Shown here: positions 49,050 through 61,364 of the stretch, piece after piece
Position numbering within the stretch: the stretch's first letter is position 1
Layout: every line of letters begins with the position of its first letter
From: Diorhabda sublineata
Taxonomy: Eukaryota; Arthropoda; Insecta; Coleoptera; Chrysomelidae
Direction: 5' to 3'
DNA length: 64,000 nt
Assembly (NCBI RefSeq): GCF_026230105.1
Contig: NC_079476.1
Location: forward strand, 35,206,559-35,270,558
Notes under the pieces: model-generated
Seen by the model: the letters and a program-made list of their open reading frames with translations, nothing else
Database searches by the model: none
Told to the model about the DNA's origin: nothing
Made by a program: the position numbers and the translations under genes

Positions 49050-49640
49050 CAGGGTAATCCGGGAATTGATGCAAAACATTCGGGAATTCTCATACGAGTC
49101 ATCGTTTTTGATTTAGTGGAACGTGGTGGCCATACAAATGGACCTCCCCGACCAATCTTTCGAGTTTTTTCATATCCCAGTAATATATTTGATCGTATGT
49201 AGTACAAATGTTCATTTATTTATTCGTTAGTTTTCCAAGAAATTTTTGATTGTTTTTAATACCTCCTGTAAATATTTTCAATAAAAAATTTATTTTAATT
49301 TTCTTCAGTTCGCTGTCCTTGGCATGTACAACGATATAAAAATCTACATATCTCCTAAACCATAAATTTTTTCGATTGAAAAATTTATTTTTGCTATCTT
49401 TAGTTTGTACAGAGTGTCCCTGTAAAAGTTACGTATTGTTAACCATTTGACATGAGCCGCCCCTGACCTTCAGATAGTAGTGTAGATATACAGAAAAAAA
49501 CTTAATAATAAGTTCTGACTCCGCAACTTTAAAGGCATTTAACTCAGAAATGAAGGGTCGTATGAGAAAATTTTTTTAAGTCACAGTATTATTTTCACGT
49601 CATCTACTCACTCCCGAATTTTTTCCGGAACACTCTGTAT
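49050..49640. mobile_element. Possible MITE with ACAGRGT-type ends
   Basis: The left end ACAGGGTAATCCGGGAATTG ... ATTCGGGAATTCTCATACGA and the right end, reversed, ACAGAGTGTTCCGGAAAAAA with TTCGGGAG share short blocks. A CATACGA motif is repeated inverted inside (near 49090 and 49562). Identity is low, so the boundaries are approximate. Confidence 0.4.
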
Positions 49641-51129
49641 ATTTATTTTCTGATAGTTATAGATAAAGTACAGCATTCTATTCGCAAATAATGACGATTA
49701 CTCATTAGGATAATTCCAAATTCAATATTATTCCCTAATTCAGAAATATAATTTTCACTAATGACAATGAGAAAAACTTACTAAGTACTTTTTTTATATA
49801 ATAAATTTTTCATAATTTTAATTTCAAACTGAATCCATTAAAAGTAGAATAATACAGGTATTCAAATATGTATGCTTAACGATAAATCTGGCAATACTGC
49901 AAATATAAAATCCAGATACTGTATTATTTTAAGATATAAATATTTAAAACTAATTAATTTTATTTTCACTCAACTCGTACCAGACCGAACAAGTTCATAA
50001 TATCATTAAAACACTCACGATAAGAATTTGAATAATAGTACTCTGATTTATGAATGCATTGTTACGTAATATGTTTGTGCGACTTTTCTAAAATTGAAAG
50101 TACAAGCTTATCGTTTGAATTTGATTAATTCAATTGATTCGTATAAAATCTTATTTAAAAATATTCATAATTATTAAAACAGGTAGAAAAATTTCAATAT
50201 TTTATTCATCATTTTTTGTTGCCTGCATATGAATATGATGCACGTTACACGTTAGACATTAACTCTTTTCCTATTGCATCATGGCTGTTACTAACCAATA
50301 TATACTCTTCACCGAGGATGTCAATCCTCTAAAATTACAAGTACATGAATACCAACTATAAAAATTACGAAGCAACAAACAGCTTTCCCACGAAAGGCTA
50401 GAAGTTTCGATTTGTAGGGGTCTTTCAATCGATCAGCTGGTGTTACTGAGATTTCGTTAGTAATAAGACAAAAAGTAACTAATTTTCTCCCTAGTTAAAA
50501 ATGACACCAAACCAATAGAAGGAAACTATGACCCTGGATTGGATAGATTACGTATCAGCTGATTGCGGATCCCATCCCATCACATGTGGGGAATCAAGAA
50601 TTTTTCAAGATGAACAACAGCATCCTGAATAATAGTGAACGTGATTCTGTTTAGTTACCGAACATTCAGGTCATCCTAATCATAGTTTCGGAAAAGTAAT
50701 AAATTTGCAACTACGAGATCTGGCATAAATCGATCAGCTGCGTTCTATCTGCGCATGCTGTCGATAATATTGTGTCTTGCACATTATCTCCATAGCAAGC
50801 AATGTTAAGAAGACCTTTTCTTCTTTTAAATTAACAATATTGATTGCAAACAAATCACTAAGATGATCATGAATTCTGCACTTTTTTCTATTTTTGTTGC
50901 ACATAGAGAAGCAGTTAAAGCTTTCTATTTTCAAGATACAAACAGGGTTGCCAAAATATTAACAGTTAACTCGTTATAACTATAATTTCACACTATATTT
51001 GCATATTACCAAATAGTATGATTTTTAGGAAATTTGAAAATCAAGTTTTAGTTTCTTTTGTTGTTGACTGCGTATGAGACTCGATTGAATCATGTTTACA
51101 TATAATTCAATTGAAACTACCCAAACTAT

Positions 51130-51620
51130 GGCAATTAACAATCCGATCACCTGACAAAGACGAGACAACTCCTTCCATAGGACCACAAACTTTTTAGGTT
51201 TCCCAAAAAGCCATCAAGTCATGGTTATGAAAAAGTAGGAAAATTATAAGAAAGAAGGAAAATTACTCCAGATCTGAATCAATAGATTTTTTTGCTATTC
51301 TTTTAACTGGTCCATAAAGGCATAAGCAAAGATGAGCTAAGAAGAGTTACTGTATATTCTCTATTGGGTGAATTACCATCTGAAGAACATCCAAAAAATT
51401 CCCGACAGGGAACCAAAGGAAACCACCGAAAACCTCATCTGTAAGTGCGAGGCTGCCTCTAGGTAAAGGCTACGGTACTTACATTTAAGCTTTTCAAAGC
51501 CATATGCCCCCAGAGAGTTATTTCACTTTCCAAAATCGTTGCTACCTGACAGGTTAACAGTCCGGAGTACACAATAGGTCAAAGTGTCAGCTCATCTAAT
51601 CTACTATAAATCCTAGGGCG
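51130..51620 (+). pseudogene. LINE RNase H/C-terminal relic
   Basis: DETTPSIGPQTF (P..GPEP.F region) is followed by NYHLKNIQKIPDREPKETTE then NLICKCEAAS and LRYLHL. This parallels GH..LK.HL..IG...D..C..C...EET..H...C.A....R...LG in LINE 3' ends. Heavily decayed. Confidence 0.5.
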
Positions 51621-52503
51621 TCAAAAATATATGAAGGGAGATGTATTTCTCACACTAATTCACATTTTTTTATTGCAATACTCTGTATAGTTGAATACTT
51701 CTTTGAGAAGAGCTTTTGGACTAATATGATTTTTTAAGGATGGAATTTGTGCTGTACTTGAAATTTCCGATGTTGACTGTCCCTCGTGTAGCGTAAGTTT
51801 TGATAAAACGGCAACTTCCATTGTCTCTTTAACAACTTCTTTTTGTTAATGGTGACTAATCCTGTGTCGTTAAACCTTACCATCATTTGTATCTCACACA
51901 AAACAACGTTTGTTTCTTTCCGGAAATATAGCCCAAGTAAAAAAATATTTGAAGGATATTTTTTAATATAAAAATGAAAGAGTTATTAATATATTTATGA
52001 AAATAAGTAATGTGCATAATTTTATTTCCTTTTCTGTATATTTTCTTGAAATTCAATATTTTGTAGCAAAGTTTCAAGGATTTCTACATCGAATCTAAAT
52101 TAGATTGCTTAAGTTCAAATTGGTTCCATTACAAACTAATTTAAACAGTTCAAATATTTATAATTATTCAATTGAATTTATCTGCAATTCTGACTCAAGC
52201 GTTTGATTCATTTTATTTTTTCATATTTAAGCGGAATTCCGTTTTTTACGGGCAATATAATTCAAAATTGACCTTAAATATCAGAATAACTTAATGAACA
52301 AGGTATTTCTGCAAGTGTGCCAATGATGATTAAATAGTTTACCTGTTTTAAACGTGCGAAAATCCGGATATAGTGGATAAAGTATTAATCATTATACAAG
52401 AGCTATGCAGAAGCTAAGAAACGAAATTAAATAAAATTAAATACATAAAATACGCTTGAGTCGAATCGCTAATCGGTACAAATTTTGTTGATGTTCGTGG
52501 GAA

Positions 52504-52975
52504 TACGAGGTGTGGCTATTAAATAACGAAAAAAGGTTTTATTATAAAAAATATTATTCGAATGCTCCCCTTCAATATACTCCCCTCCCTTCGCCACACA
52601 CCTATCCATACGTTTTGCCATTAATCGAAGCAGTGCTGTAAGTCTTCTAGATCTAGATCTAGCAGATCTTTTTCTAGCCTTTCAAGGAAATCTGAGCAGA
52701 CCCGTTGACGCAAGAGCTTTTGGTCAGGAGTCTTATTTTTTGGCACTAACTCCACACAGACGATTGTCATGTGTATTTCCTTGTTTCCATGTGTAAAATT
52801 TTTCTAACCGTTTCGTTATCGGCATTTACAGCCTTGGCAATCATCGGTATTTTCATTCGACTATCTGCACGCACAATTTAGTTGATTTTAGTCACTGTTT
52901 CCGGAGTTGAAACAGTCACAGGGCGACCTGGGCGCTGGTCATCTTCAGTGCTCCCTCGGTCCTCTCCCTTCCTAG
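52504..52975 (-). mobile_element. Mariner family D copy 2, truncated
   Basis: It begins TACGAGGTGTGGCTATTAAA like the 23909 copy and follows it through CGAATGCTCC, CAAGAGCTTTTGGTCAGGAG and ACAGGGCGACCTGGGCGCT, ending near CAGTGCTCCCTCGGTCCTC. The right terminal repeat is missing. Part of the C-terminal segment (AGGGTCTTTAGGAGC region) is also lost. Confidence 0.85.
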
Positions 52976-53811
52976 ATCCATGGCTGTTCTGGGTGTCCAG
53001 AAATGTGAAATCTGCTACCGTTTACTCACATTTTATTATTTTGTGAGCAGTTTTGTAATCATGAGGCTACAGCTACAACTAGGCTACAATTTTGTGCATG
53101 ACAAAATTGTAGCCTAGTTTCTTTATTGTGGAGGTTTTTACGAATTTTTCGATAAAATTCATCTACCTGTTCGTTAGTGACAGGCTACCACGGGTTATGA
53201 ACTATTTTTGTAATGACAGTAGAAACCGTATAACAGCCTGCAAATCACAAATGGCAAGATATTCAATTGCATTCCACGGTTTAAATTGTATTATGGAAAA
53301 AATGTGTAAATCGAGAAACCTGCGCGCTTTCCGACGTGATACGAAAATGTTGTCTACTCCCTGAAAGCCCTCGTAGTTTTTAATATAATATTTCGGTATA
53401 ATGCAGAGAAAAAAAATTTGTTTTAACGAATAGGTAAATGATGATCAATTTTATTTTGTTTCTGTAAATTTCATTAGAATAGTATCCACCCGTTGATAAT
53501 AAATCTTCTGGATTTTCCAGATCTTTGATTACTTATAAACTAATTATTAAATTATGTATCGACGCGTACATGTTGACTGTAGAGAGTGAAACGAAACGGT
53601 AGTGGCATTATAGAAAGGCAACCGAATCGTAAAACAAATATCATCTCAATATTACGATGTTTCATCTTTTCTTACGTATCGCCGCTTCACTAACACTTCC
53701 ATATTGATTTTTATTTCTACGTAGAACAGAATAAAAATTAATACGAGGGCGATTACATAATGATGTATATGCATAAAATATTACTTGCACGGTTAAAGAG
53801 ATAAAAGAATA

Positions 53812-54210
53812 TCAAGTCCAGTAAATCACCAGGTTATGACCTGATATCATAAATTCTTCATAAACTAACAAAAACGCTGGACAAAAGATAAATGGTTATG
53901 GTATCTACTAAACCAGAGCAATCAGAAAACGAATTGTCATGCAGACTTATCGCTCGATTGCCCATTATTACCAAATGGTTTGAGAGAATTTTAATGAAAA
54001 TAATTGTGCCGATGTCGGGAGAAAAATATATGATCCCATATCATCAACTCGGATTTGGAAACATTCTACACTTGAGCAGGTGCATAAAATTGAAAGACGA
54101 TATAATGTTCGACCGTATAGTCTTTGCATTTGACAAAGTTTGGTATGCTGGGCTAATCTATAATAGTCCGGTAGTCATCAACATAAACACACGACCAAAT
54201 TCTTTTTAAG
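53812..54210 (+). pseudogene. Jockey-type LINE reverse transcriptase, 5' part
   Basis: SSKSPGYDLIS is followed by the frame at 53892-54209: LIARLPIITKWFERILMKII, MIPYHQLGFGN and DRIVFAFDKVWYAGLIY. These are the KSPG.D.I, RPISLLP..SK.FE.(I/L), (I/L)P.HQFGFR and FLD...AFDKVWH.GL blocks of Jockey reverse transcriptase. The Asp of FLD is lost (VFAFDKVW keeps only the second). Confidence 0.85.
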
Positions 54211-54214
54211 AGAT

Positions 54215-54950
54215 ATTTAGTAGAATGCATCAGAAAGTTGTATAATAAAGCCTATTTAACGTAAGCTGCGGCTCGGTGGGTGGGATGAGATGAGAGAAAA
54301 AGAAATTTAGTCTTTTTCTCCCAACTAAAAATTTGTGAAAATGTAACTATCCCAATATCTCGGGGAAACAAAATAATCAGTTGACTATATTATAATGTAT
54401 TATACGTCAGTTGGCGTCTCGAACATAAAAAAAATATGTTTTCAGTGATTTCCTATCAAATACAAATTTTATTGGTGATAGCTTATACAGTATGTTTCTG
54501 AGGAAACCGGCCATAGAATTTCCCATATTTAAACTCGATGTTAACTTCTAGTTGCCTACCTGCGCGGCCAGACCCTTCTCGCTCCGGGGGGGGGGGGTCG
54601 TTCGTCCGCCGACCTTTTCTATCTGAATTTTGTTGTTAACAATGTTTTTGTACATAATTTTTTATCTTCTTAATGCTATTTCATTAAACAATATGAAGTT
54701 ACATTTATTTTGGCTTTCCAATGAAAAAAAATTGAACGACTTTAACAAATGACAGGTCTGCTTAATAGCTTGAAATTGTTTTCTTTTTTGTAGTTTAAAA
54801 ATCGTTCTCAGGCTGACTGAATTTCTTTTTTTGTGTCGTGCGTGGAAGGCTACTGCTTTATTACATAACTCTCTAATATACCACCAATTATCTTTCGAAA
54901 AGAAATAATTTTCACCTGGCTCCCGGACTATAAAGTACAAAGGATATTTT
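54215..54950. other. Unrecognised segment splitting the Jockey relic
   Basis: About 740 bp between the two Jockey halves shows no RT similarity and includes a run of 12 G (about 54586-54597) within a GC-rich patch. A 92-codon minus frame (54662-54940) is not recognised. Interpreted as an insertion into the Jockey copy, though no terminal repeats were found. Confidence 0.4.
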
Positions 54951-54954
54951 CAAT

Positions 54955-55540
54955 GCGAATATTCGACCTAATAGAATGTTATTTATCTGGAAGACTATGC
55001 CATACAAAACAGGAAGAAAAATTTTAAAGATCTGGAAGCTGGAGTACCTCCAGCTAGTGTTCTGGGTCCTATTTTTTACTTAATATCTCAAAAATAAAGA
55101 ATCATATAGCCACCTTCCATAAGATACTGTTTTTATTGCGGGGAGAACAAAAATATTGAAAATAGAGGTTCGAGACATGGGCAAAAAAATTTAAAATTAA
55201 TTTGAACGAAAAAAAATCTATTATAGATCATATTCCAATTAAATAATGAAAATATTTCCTGAAAACATCGTCAAATCATTTGATATGAATATGGATTGAA
55301 ACTAACAGTGGTTAGTGCACTTACACAATAAATTACTGTTATACAAACAGCAATTAAAGCCTATACAGATTCAGTAACGAAGATTCACAAGAAAACCAAT
55401 GTTACCATAATTCAACATTTTCAGAATATCGTAGAAACACTATGGAGATCTCAAAATCGATTCTATGACAGAAGAAATCATTAGAGTAGCAGGAAGATAT
55501 GAGGGAAAGCTAATGAATATGCCAACCTGGAGACGCTTCA
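54955..55540 (+). pseudogene. Jockey-type LINE reverse transcriptase, 3' part
   Basis: DLEAGVPPASVLGPIFYLIS is the AGVPQGSVLGP.LY block. Next are FETWAKKFKINLNEKKSI (W..KW.IKIN..KS), KLLLYKQQLKPI, NVTIIQHFQNIVE, and in a last frame MTEEIIRVAGRYEGKLMNMP. The order and spacing are those of Jockey, so this is the second half of the copy starting at 53812. The YADD block is not recognisable. Confidence 0.8.
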
Positions 55541-55744
55541 ATTCTTGCTGCAAACTAATGCAGGTGACTGAAGAGAACAAAACCATCCGATATGGTATAA
55601 CCGTAACGAAATAAAGTGCTGTGCAGTCTATTTTTATCACGTTATAAAAAGTGATTATTGTCAAATTGAGGTTAAGAAAATCTATTGCGACAATAAGTTG
55701 ATGAAATAGAGAAAAAAAAACACTATAAGTTGGTCGAGAATGAC

Positions 55745-56395
55745 TGGTTTGTACATGTAATCTTGTCAAAGTAGCGCAATAACGTTCTGCGTTGATGGTC
55801 TGGTTACGTTCCAGGTAATCGATCAGGATAACATCTCTTGTATCTTAGAATGTAGGTTCTATAGATTTACTGGCAAAATTTATAACCTTGAATTACTTTG
55901 TCATGGGTAATCTAGAGTGTTTTCACCCCATAGTTACTTTTTTGCTTGTGGGTACGAAATGAGTTAGCCAAGTTTTTTCAACATAAGCAACATATCTTTC
56001 TCACACGTATATGTTTATGCAAAATCGATTGTATTACAATTTGCGATATCCCAAGAGACGCCTCTATCTGTATTAAATCAGATACCGATCTTCTTTAATC
56101 ATTTTGCCTACAAAATCGATGATTCTCGGAGTGACAACCGGTTTTGGTCGACATTCATCATTAACAGAAAGGATTCTTTGCATTGTTGTTGAGTAAGGCC
56201 TTTTTTTGAATCATAAATAATTCTTCGACGTAAGCCTTCACGGGCGATTCTCATTTTGGCACTTAAACGTTCACTTTCAACAACTCACTCATCCAATTTC
56301 TAAATTGCCACTGGCTCGTAATAACAAACGTCAATATGCACAAATACAGTGGTGCCACAACTCAAATTATCAAAACTTAAAAGGCAATCTGCTTC
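55745..56395 (-). pseudogene. Mariner transposase relic, family G
   Basis: The minus strand gives RRIIYDSKKGLTQQQCKESF, ECRPKPVVTPRIIDFVGKMI with KEDRYLI, FVPTSKKVTMG, then VILIDYLERNQTINAERYCA with TLTRL. These are the HTH, the RP...TPE...V...I.EDRR linker and the W(D)..G(V)(I/L)LIDYLE..(Q/K)TIN..YY block. All catalytic Asp blocks are lost or unreadable. The outer end near 56350-56395 weakly resembles the family A terminal repeat. Confidence 0.7.
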
Positions 56396-57319
56396 TATTT
56401 TCGCTTGTCAGTGGAATTCACATTTTCTTTCTTCACACAATATCCCTACACTTTAGGAATATCATAAATTGTGGAATTTAAATTTGATTGTGCATGGTAT
56501 GCCATGTAATTTTAAAAAAATTTGTAATTAAGTGTTTTTAGATAATAAGTTTTGAAAATACTTGGTTTTGGGGTGGGTGTTTAAGAAATAGGTAATTACC
56601 CATTTTTGTTCTCCCTACCTACTAGTTTTTCATCACACTCGCATCAAAAATATAAAGAAGGTCTCGAAATTATGTGTGTGATAATCCCTAGGTTATAAAC
56701 GTTAGAAATAAATATTGAACTATGATTGTTTATTTTAGAAATCAATGACTTTAAAACAAACTGAGCTCAGTAATTAATTGTTTATACGGACTCGGCATAA
56801 CAAATATAAATTTTATACGCCATTCGCCTTCTCTAATGTAGTTTTTATTGATGTTTAAAAACATTACATTACCCAATAAATATTATGATTTTTACGATTT
56901 GATTAGTTTCGATGATGCAACGGAAGGCTTCCAAAATTTCTTACATAATGAATACATGAATTGGAACGAAGTCTTTGCCAGCTAGATTTTGAGCTTTTCG
57001 TAGTGGGATTGTGGAAAAATTTAAACAATAAAGTGTACTAACCCTAATATATTTCCCAGCTTTCGCATACTTATGTATCCATCAAACATGTATAAAAATA
57101 TTACAATATTTAAAATTTCTTACATTAATTCGTTGATAATTGCGGCGTTTTAAATTTTGTTATTTTCTTATTAAATTTCAAAAATCAATATTCAAATTGA
57201 CATCGTTGTCCGATTACTAATTGCCACTCTTTCCTGTCGCAGCAGTTTTAATCGTTCAGATTTCGTAAACCAAATTAACTGATTTACTCAGTATATTTTA
57301 TAATTGTTTCTTTCAGGTT

Positions 57320-57690
57320 CATTTATTATGTCGTTTCTGATTCGATCTAACCTCTTTTTAGGGCGTCCATTTCTGTGGCTTCGTTTTTTGTTAGTCTTTT
57401 ATTCTTCACGATATCCATAGTATTCCATTTAGTGATATTTACTTGCTCTGTTTATTCTACATTTTATTTTTGTATCACGTTTCTCATCTTTGTCATAAAT
57501 AACTCTCAGATATTTATAGTTGTCACATCTCGTTATTGTCTAGTTTTCTAGTTTTATGTCGGTTGTATCCTCTGCTATACATAAGTACTGTGTCTTTTCT
57601 ACGTTCATCTGCAGTCTCTATTTTCCGTATTCTTTCTTTAGTTTGCTTGCCATGTATTCTAAGCGATTTCCAATAGAATATATATACACT
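57320..57690 (-). pseudogene. LINE reverse transcriptase relic (post-YADD region)
   Basis: The minus strand reads EYMASKLKKEYGKWRLQMNV, EKTQYLCIAEDTTDIKLENL and CDNYKYLRVIYDKDEKRDTK, then IKCRINKASK. This is the L...Y.KWGL.(I/M)N..KT.Y(M/L)..., C..YKYLG and D.EI..RI segment of insect LINEs, with few stops over the central 70 codons. Confidence 0.8.
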
Positions 57691-57927
57691 GAGTTGAAAC
57701 CAAATTGTACATATTCATATTTCAGTTACTATACATATTTATAAAAAAGCCCGAAAAGTTTTCATAAATTATTAATAAGAAAATGTAATTCCTCAATTCC
57801 TTTTGCATGACAGGTATATTCCCCAATTTTTTAAATGGGAAGTCTAAGTATATAGAAATTTATCGTTTGAAAGATCTCTTTATTATTTTTATTATATAAT
57901 AGACCTGTAAAAGGTTTCATTTAATAA

Positions 57928-59020
57928 ACAGGGTGTTTCGCAAAGGAACCGACATGTCTGTAGGGGGAAATTTACCTCTAAACCAAGTTGTATCCCTGAA
58001 TAGTTTAAAGCCACAAAGTTCGGCAAAAATTTCGGAATAAATTAATTTTTTTGCAATCCTTCAACTTGAAAATACCAAATTTGGAAAACCGTATGATACT
58101 TTTAATAGCTATAACGATTGAACCATTCGGGGGGTTTAATTAGGGGTGACCAACACGTAAAAGTTTTTTTTCTGCCAGTTGATTTTTATATCATGAATAA
58201 TTTGATTCTAAAACTTTTTTTACTTTTGTAATTTTTCATGAAACTGTTATTTTCAAGGAAAAGTCAAATAATCGAAGACATGCTTACATAATGTTATTCA
58301 AAAATTTACAAAAAACTCAAGAGCTCACTATTAAATTATGCATCAAAAGTTGCCATTCAGTTCATGTAGTAATTTAATTATCGTAATTTTTTTCTCTTAT
58401 ATACAAAATTATTCATCTGATGATTATTTTTTACTACATTGTATTTGTTTGTAATGCTATTCCACAAATCTTCTCGGATATCAACTGGAGAAGAATAAAC
58501 GGACACCTTCTACGCCGTCTAAAGAAAGTTGTGGCAACCATGTCATGTGCCCTCGCATTTAAAAATACATAATACAGGTACACAATTCCCCGAACAACTT
58601 TATCAATAAAACAATAATCTTTCGACCCTGGGAATTCCATGTTACATCTACATCCCTCTACCTTCTCATTATTTTTGACTTACACGAAACCAGGCAAGAC
58701 GTTTTGTATCAAGTGAAAATTTGCTTCTTTCTTGTGACAGAAAATCGAGCAGTCATCGAACGCTGCTCCTAGAGATTCGGCACGCGCGGCTTAGTTTAGT
58801 TTTCTACTTACCATTACTTAAAACAGTTTCATTCGGTGTACCAAATTTGGTATTTTCAAGATAAAGGGTGGTAAAGAAATTATTTTTTTCCGAAATTTTG
58901 AGGACTCATAACTCCTCAAGGATGCAACTTGGTGTAGAGGTTAATTTTCCCCAATTGTCATATTTTGGGCTCCCCTATACGTCTCTGCTCTGTATCGGCG
59001 CTTATGCGAAACGCCCTGTA
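57928..59020. mobile_element. Fold-back element with long terminal inverted repeats
   Basis: The left end ACAGGGTGTTTCGCAAAGGA continues AAATTTACCTCTA, ACCAAGTTGTATCC and TTGAAAATACCAAATTTGG. The right end, reversed, has ACAGGGCGTTTCGCATAAGC, AAATTAACCTCTA, ACCAAGTTGCATCC and TTGAAAATACCAAATTTGG in the same order. Arms are about 180 bp, element about 1.09 kb. Shares the ACAGGGTGTTTCG terminus with 3010-3619. Confidence 0.85.
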
Positions 59021-59024
59021 TATT

Positions 59025-60420
59025 CACTGATGCTTTTACAGCCGATTTCCCGTGGAATTTTGATAATCATAATTGATTTTTTTGAAAATTGGTATGAAGA
59101 TAGTATTTATAACCTTCTTCAAATTCTACCCTGTGCCGAAGGTGCTTTTTGCCTTGGGAGTGAAAGCCACCCCTTCTTGGAGATGAAAATTTATTTCATC
59201 AAAATCTCGTAGATGGATAAATTGACTAATTCTAAGCTAACTTTTACCCTACAAAGTTTTTTTCGAAAGTTGGTATGCTTAGAGTTATTAACGATTGAAA
59301 CTGCCCATTTTTCATTGAAAAAACGCATATTTTTTACCGTATTTTTAAGCACCTCTGTAAATTCAGTAATAACTGAGTTATTGCTCGTTGTAGGATGGCT
59401 ATTTTTGGGGAACCTCGAAATTGAAAATTTTTAACCTCAAATAACTTGAAATCCACTTGCAATTAACTTTATTCATGTATTTTGATATGAACCAATTGAT
59501 TTGACTGGTTATGAATGCTTATTTTTGAATAAATAAATGATTAAATTGTACACTGCATTTTCGTAATCTTGAAAAAAAAATTTTATTAATTGTGGGGTTT
59601 TACTTGCCAAAAGTTTTGAACTTTTTTAAATTTTTGTATCATAAAAATTGAGGGAGGTACATTAGTTCAAAGTGTGCATTCGCGTACCAAATGTGGCTTA
59701 TGTTTTCCCTTTGATCAGCACCCTTTTCGACATTGGGGGTTGAAAAAAGCTTTAATTGATGTGACGTTGAAGTATTTGAAATCCGCCACAAAATGCTTGT
59801 TTAAAAAAGTTTCTAGCTTGAACATTTACTGCTTTTTTTTTTCAAAATTTCGGAGCACGAATTTTGAAGTATTGGAAAAAGAGAATCGAGCAACAGCTGG
59901 CATATAGTGAAAGAATTATTATGTTATTCTCTAATCGTGTTTGAGAATATTAACAGATTTACGAATAATACATTTAAACTTCATTTTACTCGAAACATGC
60001 ATAAAATCTGAGATTTAATTTTTTTTGCAAAATATAAAAAGCCCGGTTCGGTACAGGGAAGATTTCGTAAAAGAGGGCTTGTATTCAAATTTTCGTGAAA
60101 ATAAGTGTCTTTAAAAAAACTTTCAATATTACTACCTTCAGAGGACGGTCTATGGAAGGGTTACATGAGCCCGATTAATCATAAACTTGTCATCAACAGA
60201 TCTACTAATAAACTGTATTTCACTCAAATACATGCTAAAATCGAAGATTCTCAAATTTTTTACGATAAGGGGTAGTTTTTATCCCTAAAAAATAAAAAAA
60301 TACCAAACAGCACAGAGTAGATTTTGAATAAGGGGGTAAGTAGAGCTTAAATCCAAATTTTCATAAAAATTAACAAAATTCCACAATTTTAACGTTTTTA
60401 TCGCTGGTACCTGGCCAATA
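59025..60420. repeat. Probable interspersed/tandem repeat region
   Basis: CCGAAGGTGCTTTTTGCCTT and GGGAGTGAAAGCCACCCC recall a common insect interspersed repeat (recall only). From about 60030 to 60400 two similar blocks recur: a CAAATTTTC(G/A)T(G/A)AAAAT motif after a purine-rich GGG stretch. Open frames of 70-114 codons here match no family I know. Confidence 0.4.
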
Positions 60421-60799
60421 AATGTTTCATCAATGAATGTGTAATGTTGATACGTACTTTTGGTTGTGCATGCATAAAATTATATTTTATAAAAAAATGC
60501 ATTAGCAGACAACTATTATTATACGCAATTTGTTTAACAACGGAAGTACCAATAGCTGACTAAGTTAATCTATTGAAATTAGATAACTATCTATATGTTA
60601 ACTACTTTCGATTTCATTAAATATCTGCATGTATTACATAAATTATTTAATCAAAAAAATTGTCGGTGATTTCCAATTAGATTTGATATACTTGAAATTT
60701 CAGTTAGATAAACATATTATAATTTAATCTGTTGATATTTAATAAAAAAGTATGTCATAAACTTGTTTTTACTGAGTATGCACCGTACTTCAATTCTTA

Positions 60800-61340
60800 A
60801 AACTTAACCCTTTGATTCCCAAAGTGGTCCAGGTGGACTATCGGGGTCCACGGGAGAATCAACGAGGGTCTACGTTGGGCGTGACAAAAATGGGGCTCCA
60901 CAATCGAATCCATGAAAATTTATTTGGTTTCTATAGTGAAGAACTAAAATTTTGATTTGACTTCTATCAATATAGGTAAATAATATTTTAAGAGAACCCA
61001 GCAATTGTTACTTGTAAAAACATGCATATTCCACATTCAGTACCATTCGTTGAGTCCTGTCCTGATTGATTTTTGAGGAAAAATCGATTCTATTCAAAAA
61101 GTTATTTCGGTGGCAACATATGGAGCTTCTGTCATGGTCAGGTGACATCGTGGGTTTATAAACCATCTTAAAAGAATTATACCAGAGGTAGCTGCAAAAA
61201 TTTGAGTGATAGATTGTCCCAATCGCTTCAATTTGTGATTAATGCAGTTAACAAAATAATAAGCAATGCATTGGAAAATGAGGATTCTGATGTAAAAGAA
61301 AACCTGATCAGTTTTGAAGTAGACTTCAACTTACAATTAC
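60800..61340 (+). pseudogene. hAT-like (ZBED-type) transposon relic
   Basis: At 60815-60900, GATTCCCAAAGTGGTCC ... GGGGTCCACGGGAGAATCAA is typical of a ZBED-type hAT end. At 61085-61330 the frame reads SIQKVISVATYGASVM, GFINHLKRIIPEVAAKI and SQSLQFVINAVNKIISNALE with NED, like the ..DGA.SM.GR..GF..HLK...P and L......(A)(V)N.I...AL blocks of ZBED5/SCAND3-like transposases. It ends where the mariner at 61365 begins. Confidence 0.6.
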
Positions 61341-61364
61341 ACTCCTAACACCAGAACTAAGATA

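Noticed and set aside
54662..54940. 92-codon minus frame.
   Set aside because: No recognisable domain, no promoter or splice context, and it lies in a segment that looks inserted.
3780..57690. Possible orientation bias of LINE relics relative to the host gene.
   Set aside because: Counts are about eight minus and six plus, which shows no clear bias.
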